This document shows positions 28,201 to 35,737 of a stretch of 64,000 nt of DNA, piece by piece. The notes beneath the pieces were generated by a model. The model did not search any database and had not been told where the DNA came from. It worked only from the letters and a program-made list of their open reading frames with translations. The first letter of the stretch is position 1. Each line of letters opens with the position of its first letter. The stretch comes from Melioribacteraceae bacterium (GTDB lineage Bacteria > Bacteroidota > Ignavibacteria > Ignavibacteriales > Melioribacteraceae), in the NCBI GenBank assembly GCA_016342755.1, contig JAEINS010000025.1:1-64000 (forward strand). The letters run 5' to 3'. The position numbers were made by a program, and so were the translations under genes.

Positions 28201-28872
28201 AAAAATGAACTTGATTACAACAAAGAATTAAAATCTATTTCTATCCATAATTCTATTACAATAAGTGAGAAATCAAACTATAGAGAAAATTCTTTAATAT
28301 ATCTGCTTCTCCTTTCAATTGTTAAAATGGAGGGATTGTTCACCAATTCTGAAGAGATTAATGTGAACAATTTCATGGATAAAATGGCACTTGGAGTTCC
28401 ACTTAAATATATTTTGTACAGATTAGGAAAGGGTGAAAACGATTTCTTTAAGGAAATGAGACTGCTAAAAACTCTTATTTATCATAGCGATAAATTCTTT
28501 GATGTATTTGATTATTACGAAAATAACAAATCGGGAAAACTATCTGTTAAGGCATATATAACCGGGTCAAAAAAGAAAAACTTTATAGATCTTTTTGATA
28601 TTGATTATATAAGCGAATTTCTAGGTGTTAATTCGCATGAGAATATTTCATTTTACAGTAAAGAAAGTTTCGAAGAACTAACAAACTGGTTTATGACAAT
28701 CTCAGTTTTAAACATTCTTAAGAAATATTATATAGTTGAACCTGATCTTGAAAAATCTGAATTGCTTGAGTTAATTAAATTTATTCATGAAATTAATTTA
28801 TTTATTAAAGAGACTTCAGCGCATTCGGGTTATAAACTTGAAGAGTTCAAAAAGCTTATCGGAAAGATTTAA
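25225..28872 (+). CDS. Large GH13 (alpha-amylase family) glycosidase with divergent active-site region
   Basis: This 1215-residue protein carries a GH13 catalytic barrel at about residues 325-800. Region I is D439 in DMVPNHTG, region II the nucleophile D559 in IRFDAAM, and region III the acid/base E624 in LLAEAFW. Region IV reads FMSNPDEE, so D685 is kept but the usual His before it is Pro. The N-terminal ~300 residues have no fold I recognise and end in a glycine-rich stretch (GGFGGGGAP). The C-terminal ~400 residues are helical and also unassigned. No signal peptide is visible, so the enzyme is probably cytosolic, acting on storage glucan, maltooligosaccharides or trehalose-type sugars; the substrate is unknown. 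GGAG lies 8 bases before the ATG. Confidence 0.85.
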   Translation: MSINKSSIFHLKSSLGNFDYSTKAFPTYEFHIAKNVREKYSIDETLFSINGNVIFANFTEIRKFTGKINEKRANDQKVKSGLINATGLLDEIFHFLLREYEISENPGVFSRAVLHLEQNIGNTELKWLLTEFVELFPPIAVYKGKLNTSEYLNSSTENRSNYEITLEELLLLHIANFNPANKDIIELFDEKYFSNKETYKKIISALDSFFQKEKTFGPFKHDIFSLLKAPILNSPDDIEGQLEFIKNNFGILIEDKFLNKILRSKDLIREDILLGGFGGGGAPTVVPSFKGLTDNADIFSIGKSGYKYAVDAHLEYDEPENFTEDIGWMPQVVLLAKNAYVWLDQLSKKYQRHIHRLDQVPNEELDMLAGWNFNSLWLIGIWERCEASKKIKHKMGNPDAVASAYSLDDYVIANALGGDEAYDNLNKRAKERGIRLASDMVPNHTGISSKWVAEHPDYFIQTDFPPFPGYKFTGEDLSDHPDIQVRIEDGYYNHSDASVVFQRVDNRNGEVVYIYHGNDGTVMPWNDTAQLNMLKAEVREAVIQKIFHVARKFSIIRFDAAMTLAKKHFQRLWFPQPGTGGDIPSRSDHGLTRQEFDNWFPKEFWREVVDRINSEMPETLLLAEAFWLMEGYFVRTLGMHRVYNSAFMHMLMKEENKKFRGLITNTLEFEPEILKRYVNFMSNPDEETAIKQFGTDDKYFGVCTLMITLPGLPMFAHGQIEGYTEKYGMEYQRAYYNETPVNWLIERHEREIFPLMKKRYLFSQVQNFWYFDFNDDHGSKNSNVFAYTNMTGHERALVFYNNKYDSTSGKIYSSTPKIDGDGNKTKTLANALNISLDDKAYYVFREHSSGLEFIKHGKSFATDGFHVQLQGFEYLVFLDFKEVYDNTGELGKLANELGNRGIPSVEHALRDRALAPIHEAVENFLSEEDLNLFINKFILDSDNDLDSKFLIDRYYYLLNSIKSYYHLEANVDDVIKEFEPSIECVKTLSEILKNELDYNKELKSISIHNSITISEKSNYRENSLIYLLLLSIVKMEGLFTNSEEINVNNFMDKMALGVPLKYILYRLGKGENDFFKEMRLLKTLIYHSDKFFDVFDYYENNKSGKLSVKAYITGSKKKNFIDLFDIDYISEFLGVNSHENISFYSKESFEELTNWFMTISVLNILKKYYIVEPDLEKSELLELIKFIHEINLFIKETSAHSGYKLEEFKKLIGKI

Positions 28873-28874
28873 AA

Positions 28875-28920
28875 AAACGGCAGGTCGCTTATTAAAACTT
28901 TGCGGCCTGCCGTTTACTAT
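28875..28920 (+). terminator. Strong intrinsic terminator after the GH13 gene
   Basis: AAACGGCAGGTCGC (28875-28888) and GCGGCCTGCCGTTT (28902-28915) form a 14-bp stem with one G-U pair, just after the stop codon. It also lies downstream of the convergent TetR gene and may serve both strands. Confidence 0.85.
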
Positions 28921-28943
28921 TAGAGGAGGATATTACTAAAAAT

Positions 28944-29534
28944 TTATTTAATTGAAATTCCAAATTTCGTTATATGCTTCACATTATGTCTAATCTTTTC
29001 TAAAGATATCTGATCTGGATCTTGTGCCCAGCGATGAAGAAGATTCCTGATAGCACCAAAAATGTATACTCTAAAAATAATTCTATCAAGCTGACTTGAA
29101 AACTGTTTTGCTTTTATTCCTTCCCGAAGAATAATTTCACCTAAATCCAGAAATTTGTCATAAAATATCTGAAACTTCCCTTCTTCGCTTAGGATTAGAT
29201 GATTTTGTTCATTCACAAAAACAATTGCTAAACTTGGATTAACAGAAAATACATCAAACAAAACATCAATCAGTTTATCCATTTTTTGATCAGGTGTAAG
29301 AGATTTACTGGAAACAGATTTTTTTGCTTCCTTATATAGAACTTCCCACAGATCCTCAAAAATTCTTAAAAGAACATCCTTTTTATTTTTGAAATAGACA
29401 TACACACTTCCGGTTGCAACGTTTGCCAATTCGGCAATTTTCGATATTTTAGCGTTATGGTAACCATATTCAGCAAAAACTTTAACCGCAGCCTGTAAGA
29501 TATCTTTTTCTTTATTTCCTTCTTTTATTCTCAT
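28944..29534 (-). CDS. TetR family transcriptional regulator (FadR/YsiA-like)
   Basis: This 196-residue one-component regulator has a TetR helix-turn-helix at about residues 8-55: ILQAAVKVFAEYGYHNAKIS followed by IAELANVATGSVYVYFKNK. The pattern is closest to the acyl-CoA-responsive FadR/YsiA group as I remember it, which controls fatty-acid degradation. The C-terminal helical domain would bind the ligand. It stands alone between the GH13 gene and the Nfn operon, so its target is not obvious; acyl-CoA genes elsewhere or the hydroxyacyl-CoA dehydrogenase at 36.9-37.9 kb are possible. No clear ribosome binding site precedes the ATG. Confidence 0.88.
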   Translation of the reverse strand: MRIKEGNKEKDILQAAVKVFAEYGYHNAKISKIAELANVATGSVYVYFKNKKDVLLRIFEDLWEVLYKEAKKSVSSKSLTPDQKMDKLIDVLFDVFSVNPSLAIVFVNEQNHLILSEEGKFQIFYDKFLDLGEIILREGIKAKQFSSQLDRIIFRVYIFGAIRNLLHRWAQDPDQISLEKIRHNVKHITKFGISIK

Positions 29535-29632
29535 GTATCAATATCTTTAGTTCAAAAATGAACCGTGATTCAAAAATAAATAAAGCCTTAATCACAGTCA
29601 AGAAATAAATATAATTATCGGGGTAAATATAA

Positions 29633-29666
29633 TAAAAAACTCCAGTTGAATTTAATCAACCGGAGT
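29633..29666 (-). terminator. Intrinsic terminator of the nfnAB operon
   Basis: On the minus strand, ACTCCGGTTGA and TCAACTGGAGT pair with one mismatch around a 6-base loop and are followed by a U run. It lies about 30 bases after the nfnB stop codon. Confidence 0.8.
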
Positions 29667-29694
29667 CTGATTTTCAAAATCTATATATTACTAA

Positions 29695-31194
29695 TTAAGC
29701 CTTTAACTCATCGGACAATTGTTTATTTATAGCGGCGGCAGCTCTTCTTCCCTCGCCCATTGCAAGTATAACAGTTGCAGCACCAAGAACTATATCACCG
29801 CCAGCATAGATTTTATTAACCGAAGATTTCTGCTCATCGTTTACAACAATATTACCCCACTTGTTAACACCAAGAGCGGGTGTAGTCTGGCTAATTAACG
29901 GATTGCTACCATTACCAATTGAAACAAGCACAGTATCAACATCCATTATAAATTCGCTTCCTTCAATAACAATTGGTCTGCGTCTGCCGGAAGCATCCGG
30001 TTCGCCAAGCTGATAACGCAAACATTCCATCGCTTTTACACGTCCGTCATCAGTGCCAATAATTCTTTTAGGATTCTGTAGAAAATTAAATTCAATTCCC
30101 TCTTCTTTAGCGTGTTCAATTTCTTCATTTCTTGCAGGCATTTCTTTTTCTGTTCTGCGATAAACAACTGAAACTTTTTCAGCACCAAGACGCAACGCCA
30201 TTCTTGCAGCATCCATTGCAACGTTTCCGCCTCCAAGTACAGCCACTTTTTTAGAAGCGTATATTGGTGTATCTGCATGATCTTTATCAAACGCACGCAT
30301 TAAATTTGCTCTTGTTAAATATTCGTTTGCCGAAAAAACACCAACTAAGTTTTCACCGGGAATTCCCATGAACATTGGTAATCCGGCTCCGGTGCCCACA
30401 AAAACAGCATCATAACCGTCTTTATTTATTAAGTCAACTAATTTTCGAGTTCTTCCAACAACAAAATTAGTTTCTACTTTAACACCCATTTTCTTTAATG
30501 TTTCAATTTCTTCATCAACAATATCGTTTGGCAGACGAAACTCTGGAATTCCGTAACGCATTACACCGCCAAGTTTATGAAATGCTTCAAATATTGTTAC
30601 GTCATGACCTTCACGGCGAACATCAGCAGCAACTACTAAACCAGCAGGACCACTTCCTACAACTGCAATTTTTTTACCAGTTGCAGCTTTAACCTGAGGA
30701 ATTCTAACATTACCGGTAGCACGTTCCCAATCAGCAACAAATCTTTCTAATCTACCAATTGCAACAGCCTTTTCAATATCTTTTAATCCTATACCAACTG
30801 TACATGCCATTTGGCATTGAGTTTCCTGAGGACAAACTCTTCCGCAAATTGCAGGAAGCAAACTTGTATTTTTAATAATGTTAATTGCCTCTTGGAAATT
30901 CCCGTCGGCTATTTCTTTAATAAATCCGGGAATATCAATTCCAACCGGACAATCATTTATACACTTTGCTTTTTTACATTGCAGGCATCTCATTGCTTCA
31001 AGTTGTGCCTGCTCTGCACTGTAACCAATTGAAACTTCTTCAAGATTTTTTGCTCTTTGAACAGGATCTTGATTCGGCATTTCCTGAGCAGGAATAGCCA
31101 TTCTATCTTTAGGTTTAAGAACTTCTTTCTTTTTTACTTCATTTAAATTTTCAACCGCGCTTTTCTGTATTTTTTCAGGAGAATGATAACTCAT
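29695..31194 (-). CDS. nfnB: NfnB-type NADPH-dependent oxidoreductase (GltD-like large subunit)
   Basis: This 499-residue flavoprotein is homologous to the glutamate synthase small subunit and to NfnB/NfnL. N-terminal cysteine groups (CLQCKKAKCINDCPVGIDIP and CGRVCPQETQCQMAC) bind two [4Fe-4S] clusters. FAD is bound through VVGSGPAGLVVAADVRREG and the C-terminal YAGGDIVLGAATV, NADPH through VLGGGNVAMDAARMALRLG. Together with the overlapping upstream gene (NfnA) it should form the electron-bifurcating NADH-dependent ferredoxin:NADP+ oxidoreductase, which balances NADH, NADPH and ferredoxin in anaerobes. No large glutamate synthase subunit is adjacent, which favours Nfn over GltD. Confidence 0.9.
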   Translation of the reverse strand: MSYHSPEKIQKSAVENLNEVKKKEVLKPKDRMAIPAQEMPNQDPVQRAKNLEEVSIGYSAEQAQLEAMRCLQCKKAKCINDCPVGIDIPGFIKEIADGNFQEAINIIKNTSLLPAICGRVCPQETQCQMACTVGIGLKDIEKAVAIGRLERFVADWERATGNVRIPQVKAATGKKIAVVGSGPAGLVVAADVRREGHDVTIFEAFHKLGGVMRYGIPEFRLPNDIVDEEIETLKKMGVKVETNFVVGRTRKLVDLINKDGYDAVFVGTGAGLPMFMGIPGENLVGVFSANEYLTRANLMRAFDKDHADTPIYASKKVAVLGGGNVAMDAARMALRLGAEKVSVVYRRTEKEMPARNEEIEHAKEEGIEFNFLQNPKRIIGTDDGRVKAMECLRYQLGEPDASGRRRPIVIEGSEFIMDVDTVLVSIGNGSNPLISQTTPALGVNKWGNIVVNDEQKSSVNKIYAGGDIVLGAATVILAMGEGRRAAAAINKQLSDELKA

Positions 31195-32045
31195 AATTCA
31201 GCCTCCTTTTTTGCAGCTTCTTTTTCAAGATTACATTCACTTTTATCGTGTTCAATCTTTTTATACGAACCTAACCGGGTAATCATATTATCAAAGTCCA
31301 CTTTATGTCCGTCAAACTCAGGGCCGTCAACACAAACAAACTTAACTTCATCACCAACATTTACACGGCATCCGCCACACATACCGGTTCCATCAACCAT
31401 TATTGTATTTAATGAAACCTGTGTAAACACTTTATATGGTTTTGTTGTTTCAGAACAGAATTTCATCATAACTGGCGGGCCAATAGCAATTGCCATATTA
31501 GGTTTTGGATCTCTTTCACAGATTTCTTTTAATGGCTCTGTGACTAATGCTTTTCTTCCGTATGAACCATCATCAGTACATATAATCAGTTCATCTGCAA
31601 TTGCGTCCATTTCTTTTTCTAAAATTATAAGATCTTTATTTCTTGCTCCGATAATAGTAATTACATGATTACCGGCTTTTTTAAGTGCCTGCGCAATTGG
31701 ATGAAGCGGAGCAACACCAATACCGCCGCCAATACAAACAACTGTACCAAAGTTTTCAATATGTGTGGGTTTTCCTAAAGGACCAACTAATGTCGGAATA
31801 AAATCTCCAACTTTGAACTTAGCCAATTCTTTAGTTGATTTACCTACAATTTGAAAAATAATTGTAATTGATCCTTCTTTTTCATCAGCGTCAGCAATAG
31901 TTAAAGGAATTCTCTCGCCAAAATCTTCATCAATTTGAAGCATAATAAATTGTCCGGCTTCCCTCTCTTCCGCAATTAAAGGAGCCTCTAGTCTCATTAG
32001 GAAGACATCTTCGGAAAGTTGTTCTTTGTAGATTACTTTGTTCAT
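31191..32045 (-). CDS. nfnA: NfnA-type ferredoxin-NADP+ reductase subunit (sulfide dehydrogenase-like)
   Basis: This 284-residue protein has the ferredoxin-NADP+ reductase fold shared by dihydroorotate dehydrogenase subunit K and NfnA/SudB. The FAD-binding beta barrel contains ERIPLTIADAD, the NAD(H)-binding domain VCIGGGIGVAPLHPIAQALK, and the [2Fe-2S]-binding cysteines lie in GTGMCGGCRVNVGDEVKFVC ahead of the conserved DGPEFDGH. It would bind NADH and carry electrons toward NfnB. The genes overlap by 4 bases (ATGA), so the subunits are made together. AAGG lies 7 bases before the ATG. Confidence 0.92.
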   Translation of the reverse strand: MNKVIYKEQLSEDVFLMRLEAPLIAEEREAGQFIMLQIDEDFGERIPLTIADADEKEGSITIIFQIVGKSTKELAKFKVGDFIPTLVGPLGKPTHIENFGTVVCIGGGIGVAPLHPIAQALKKAGNHVITIIGARNKDLIILEKEMDAIADELIICTDDGSYGRKALVTEPLKEICERDPKPNMAIAIGPPVMMKFCSETTKPYKVFTQVSLNTIMVDGTGMCGGCRVNVGDEVKFVCVDGPEFDGHKVDFDNMITRLGSYKKIEHDKSECNLEKEAAKKEAEL

Positions 32046-32336
32046 ATTAAACCTTAATTTTTATTATTTGCTGAAGCAATAAAAAATTTATTCTAAATAA
32101 TAACGTAATAAAACTAATAACTTAGAACAATAGTTATATTATTCTTTAGGAATTTATTTATGAATATTTATCAAGTAATTTTTAAATAAACTTAACCGTT
32201 AGTAATTTTGTGCACACATACAAATTCAAGATGATATATGAACTTGGGTTATAAATTTAGGCAGGTAATTTAATAGGACTAACTGATACAAATTAAATAC
32301 TGATTTTTCCTAACTTTTATAAACTGAAAATTTATT

Positions 32337-33098
32337 TCAATATAACTCAACACTTGCTGAAATTGAATTAATTGATTTAGCAAATGCTCCATTCATAAAA
32401 TTTTGATCAACCAAACCTTCAGCTACAGTACTTAGTTTAATATCAATTTTATAAATAGAATCATCAAAATTAAAATAGGATTTTGAAAGCTCATAAGAGC
32501 CATTCTTTGCGGAATACTCAGGGAAATTTATATTCAATGAACTTGTTTCTACATTATCATTTTCAATATAATAGACGGTTATATCAGCAGAGATGGCGTA
32601 ATATACATCAAACTTATTCCAGCTGATTAAAATATTTTCATTCTTGGGATATCTGGAAGCAACATTTAGTTCAGTAAATTCATTTGGCTGGGTTCTAATG
32701 CTAATATCATAATTATCGCCATTGTAAAACTCAACTTCAAAATAATAATTTTTAGGATAGCTAATATTTTTAATAATCTCTATACCTGAATAATATTTCG
32801 CGTCAGTAAGCCAATTATCCTTTAAAATCATTTCTTCGCCATTTAAATAAACATCACCATTCTTCAACTGAATCTGATCATGATTCTTATCATAAAGATA
32901 TACTTCAACTTCCTGATTAATATTATTTCCGTTCACTTCTTTTAAAATAGTAACTGTCGGTTTAATAACTGACGGATCATCAAATTCTAAATCAGATAGT
33001 GCAGAGTCTTCATCACAACTGCACAATCCAATTATAAAAAAAGAAAAAAACAATAATAGATATGGCTTAATTATATCATTAAAAATATTAGCGGACAT
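32337..33098 (-). CDS. Hypothetical lipoprotein
   Basis: I do not recognise a family. The 253-residue protein starts with a long signal segment (PYLLLFFSFFIIGLCSC) ending in a lipobox-like LCSC at about residues 25-28, followed by an acidic linker (DEDSALSDLEFDD) typical of exported Bacteroidota lipoproteins. The rest alternates short beta strands (VTILKEVNGNNINQEVEVYLY...) and could be a beta-sandwich. GAGGG precedes the ATG by 8 bases. It stands alone: 239 bases after the NfnA start region and 74 bases before the FAD protein gene end. Confidence 0.7.
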   Translation of the reverse strand: MSANIFNDIIKPYLLLFFSFFIIGLCSCDEDSALSDLEFDDPSVIKPTVTILKEVNGNNINQEVEVYLYDKNHDQIQLKNGDVYLNGEEMILKDNWLTDAKYYSGIEIIKNISYPKNYYFEVEFYNGDNYDISIRTQPNEFTELNVASRYPKNENILISWNKFDVYYAISADITVYYIENDNVETSSLNINFPEYSAKNGSYELSKSYFNFDDSIYKIDIKLSTVAEGLVDQNFMNGAFAKSINSISASVELY

Positions 33099-33172
33099 TA
33101 CAAAACCCTCATAAACATTTAGTTATTTGTATTAAAAAAAATTTTAATTATCAAAAAATCAATGCAACTGGT

Positions 33173-34726
33173 TTATCCCAATATTTTAGCAGCAGCTTCA
33201 GCACATTTTTCTCCATCAATTGCGGCAGAAATAATTCCGCCAGCATAACCGGCACCTTCACCAGCGGGGAATAATCCTTTAATTTCAACATGCTGATAAG
33301 TTTCTTTATCTCTAGGAATTCTTATTGGCGAACTTGTTCTTGTTTCCGCAGCTAATATTTGCGCCTCCGAAGTAAAATAGCCTTTCATTCGTTTTCCAAA
33401 TTGTTCAATTCCCTTTCTTAAACCAAAAGATATATTCTTTGGAAGAATTTCATGAAGAGGATAATTAACAGTTCCCGGAATGTAAGATGTTTTAGGAAGA
33501 TCGGCTGATTTTTTTTGATTCACAAAATCAGTAATTCTTTGTGCAGGCGCCTGCTGGGTTTTCCCGCCAGCTTCCCATGCTATATTCTCTATCATCTTTT
33601 GATATTCTAATCCCGCAAAAACACCTTTATCACTAAACTTTTTAAAATCTTTTTCATTAACCGAAACAACTAAACCGGAATTTGCAAAAGGAGAATTTCT
33701 TGTTGAAATTGACATTCCGTTTAGAACTAATTCATTTTGATCAGTTGAAGCCGGTACAATAATTCCACCCGGACACATGCAAAATGAATATACACCTTTA
33801 TCTTTTACCTGACAGGTTAGAGCATAACTTGCGGCTGGCAAATTAGGATGCCTTTCTGCAGAATGATACTGAATTTTATCTATTAGCGGTTGCGGATGTT
33901 CTATTCTAACACCGACCGCAAAAGGTTTTGCTTCAATTTTAATTTTATGTTTATCAAGAAGGTAATAAATATCTCTGGCCGAATGACCGGTTGCAAGAAT
34001 TACTGAATCAGCAAGGAATTCTTTTTCATCATTTATAACAACACCTTTTACAGTTTTGTCTTTCAAAATAAAATCTGTTACTCTGGAATTAAAATGAACT
34101 TCACCATTGTTAGCAATTATTCTGGCTCTAATAGCCTTAATAATATCCGGCAATTTATTTGAACCGATGTGCGGATGCGCGTCTATTCTAATATCTTCAG
34201 CCGCTCCATGCTGAATTAGCAATTCAATAATTCTATTTACATCACCGCGTTTTTTAGACCTTGTATAAAGCTTGCCGTCACTATAAGTACCTGCACCGCC
34301 TTCTCCAAAGCAGTAATTAGAATCCGGGTTTACAATACCTTTCTGCTGAATATTTCTCAGATCTTTTCTTCTGGATCTAACATCGTTTCCGCGCTCAAGA
34401 ACAATTGGTTTAATACCCAGTTCAATTAGTCTTAGAGCAGCAAATAAACCAGCAGGTCCGCTTCCTACAACTATAACTTTCTTATCGCCGGATACTGATT
34501 TATATTCAACTGTATTCGAAATTCTTTTTGGTTTTTCATCAATAAAAACTTCTGCCTTCAATCTGAAAATTGGAATTTTACTCCGCGAATCAATCGATCT
34601 TCTGATAATATTAATGGCGGTAATTTGTTTTATCGATAAATCTAATTTTGCAGCAATTATTTTTTTGTGTTTCTGATCATCATTAACTCTTGATGGATGA
34701 ACGGTAAATTCAATTTCTTTAAACAT
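33173..34726 (-). CDS. FAD-dependent dehydrogenase of the COG2509 group
   Basis: This 517-residue protein matches the uncharacterised FAD-dependent dehydrogenases (COG2509). An N-terminal ~90-residue alpha-beta domain (IEFTVHPSRVNDDQKHKKII) precedes the dinucleotide fold VVGSGPAGLFAALRLIELG. The family signatures NYCFGEGGAGTYSDGKLYTR and SFCMCPGGIIVPAS are present, and the C-terminal FAD motif is GLFPAGEGAGYAGGIISAAIDG. The physiological substrate is unknown for the family. AGGGGA lies 6 bases before the ATG. It may be co-transcribed with the SDR gene upstream, which ends 47 bases before it. Confidence 0.87.
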   Translation of the reverse strand: MFKEIEFTVHPSRVNDDQKHKKIIAAKLDLSIKQITAINIIRRSIDSRSKIPIFRLKAEVFIDEKPKRISNTVEYKSVSGDKKVIVVGSGPAGLFAALRLIELGIKPIVLERGNDVRSRRKDLRNIQQKGIVNPDSNYCFGEGGAGTYSDGKLYTRSKKRGDVNRIIELLIQHGAAEDIRIDAHPHIGSNKLPDIIKAIRARIIANNGEVHFNSRVTDFILKDKTVKGVVINDEKEFLADSVILATGHSARDIYYLLDKHKIKIEAKPFAVGVRIEHPQPLIDKIQYHSAERHPNLPAASYALTCQVKDKGVYSFCMCPGGIIVPASTDQNELVLNGMSISTRNSPFANSGLVVSVNEKDFKKFSDKGVFAGLEYQKMIENIAWEAGGKTQQAPAQRITDFVNQKKSADLPKTSYIPGTVNYPLHEILPKNISFGLRKGIEQFGKRMKGYFTSEAQILAAETRTSSPIRIPRDKETYQHVEIKGLFPAGEGAGYAGGIISAAIDGEKCAEAAAKILG

Positions 34727-34773
34727 AGATAGTCCCCTACTTATGAGGAAAAATTTGAGAGATTATTTAATTA

Positions 34774-35565
34774 TCAATATGCTGATTTTATGTATCCGCC
34801 GTCAACCGAAATTGTCTGACCTGTAATATATCCGGCTTGTTCTGATGCCAAATAGACAATCATAGAAGCAATTTCATCAGGGCGTGCAAGCCGGTTCATT
34901 GGAACGTCGAATGCCATTGATGCTAAAACGTGTTCGTGCGATTCATCTGTTTCTTTTGCTTTATTTACAGCAAGTTCGTAAAGTCTGGAAGTAAGTGTGT
35001 AACCTGGTGCTACATTATTAACCGTTATATTATATTTCCCAACTTCGTTGCTTAAAGATTTTGCCCAGGCTGTTAATCCGCTTCTAAAAGTATTAGAAAG
35101 CATTAACGAAACAATTGGCTGCTTAACAGAAATAGATGTTACATTTATAATTCTGCCAAATGATTTTTTTTTCATGGCTGGTAAAACATGCTTAGTAAAT
35201 CTAACAGCGCTCATTAAAACCTGTTCAAAACCTTTTTCCCAATCGGTTTCACCAAGAGTTTCGAATGTTCCCGGAGTTGGGCCACCACAATTATTAACCA
35301 AAATATCAATATCACCAAGTGAATCTTTTATAACATTTACAGCAGTTTCAATTTCACTGCTTTTATTAATATCGCAAACCACCCACACAGGTTCATAATC
35401 TAAACTTTTACTAATTTCTTCTGCTGATTTCTTTAAGTTTTCTCCGTTACTAGAAAGAATAGCAACCTTACATCCTTCTTTAATAAAACCTTCGGCTGTA
35501 GCTCTGCCAATACCTGTACTTGAAGCAGATACCAATACCGTTTTCCCTTTTATATTTAAGTCCAT
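34774..35565 (-). CDS. Short-chain dehydrogenase/reductase lacking the YxxxK motif
   Basis: This 263-residue protein has the classical SDR fold, with cofactor-binding SASSTGIGRATAEGF and the NNCGGPTPG strand-four motif. The catalytic Tyr-x-x-x-Lys is absent: where it belongs the sequence reads SNTFRSGL, and Ser is kept in VTSISVKQ. This is a known divergent subgroup of 3-oxoacyl-ACP-reductase-like SDRs with SNxxR instead of YxxxK. It probably still binds NAD(P)(H), but its reaction is unknown. The C-terminus ends with DGGYIKSAY, typical for the family. Confidence 0.85.
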   Translation of the reverse strand: MDLNIKGKTVLVSASSTGIGRATAEGFIKEGCKVAILSSNGENLKKSAEEISKSLDYEPVWVVCDINKSSEIETAVNVIKDSLGDIDILVNNCGGPTPGTFETLGETDWEKGFEQVLMSAVRFTKHVLPAMKKKSFGRIINVTSISVKQPIVSLMLSNTFRSGLTAWAKSLSNEVGKYNITVNNVAPGYTLTSRLYELAVNKAKETDESHEHVLASMAFDVPMNRLARPDEIASMIVYLASEQAGYITGQTISVDGGYIKSAY

Positions 35566-35691
35566 TAAAGAGCCTCGATAAAATTAGTAGAAATTGTTTT
35601 TGAGAGAAGAAGAACTTCTCAAAAATTAGAAAATTTACTTTAAATAGCACTAAAAATTTTATGGATAATATAGGAGAGTTAACTTTGTGTT

Positions 35692-35727
35692 AAAAAACAG
35701 CTGGCATCTTTTTAAAAGATGCCAGCT
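35692..35727 (-). terminator. Intrinsic terminator after ackA
   Basis: AGCTGGCATCTTT and AAAGATGCCAGCT (35699-35727) pair perfectly with a tiny loop; on the minus strand the stem is followed by a run of six U residues. It lies 11 bases after the ackA stop codon. Confidence 0.88.
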
Positions 35728-35737
35728 AAAAATCGAA

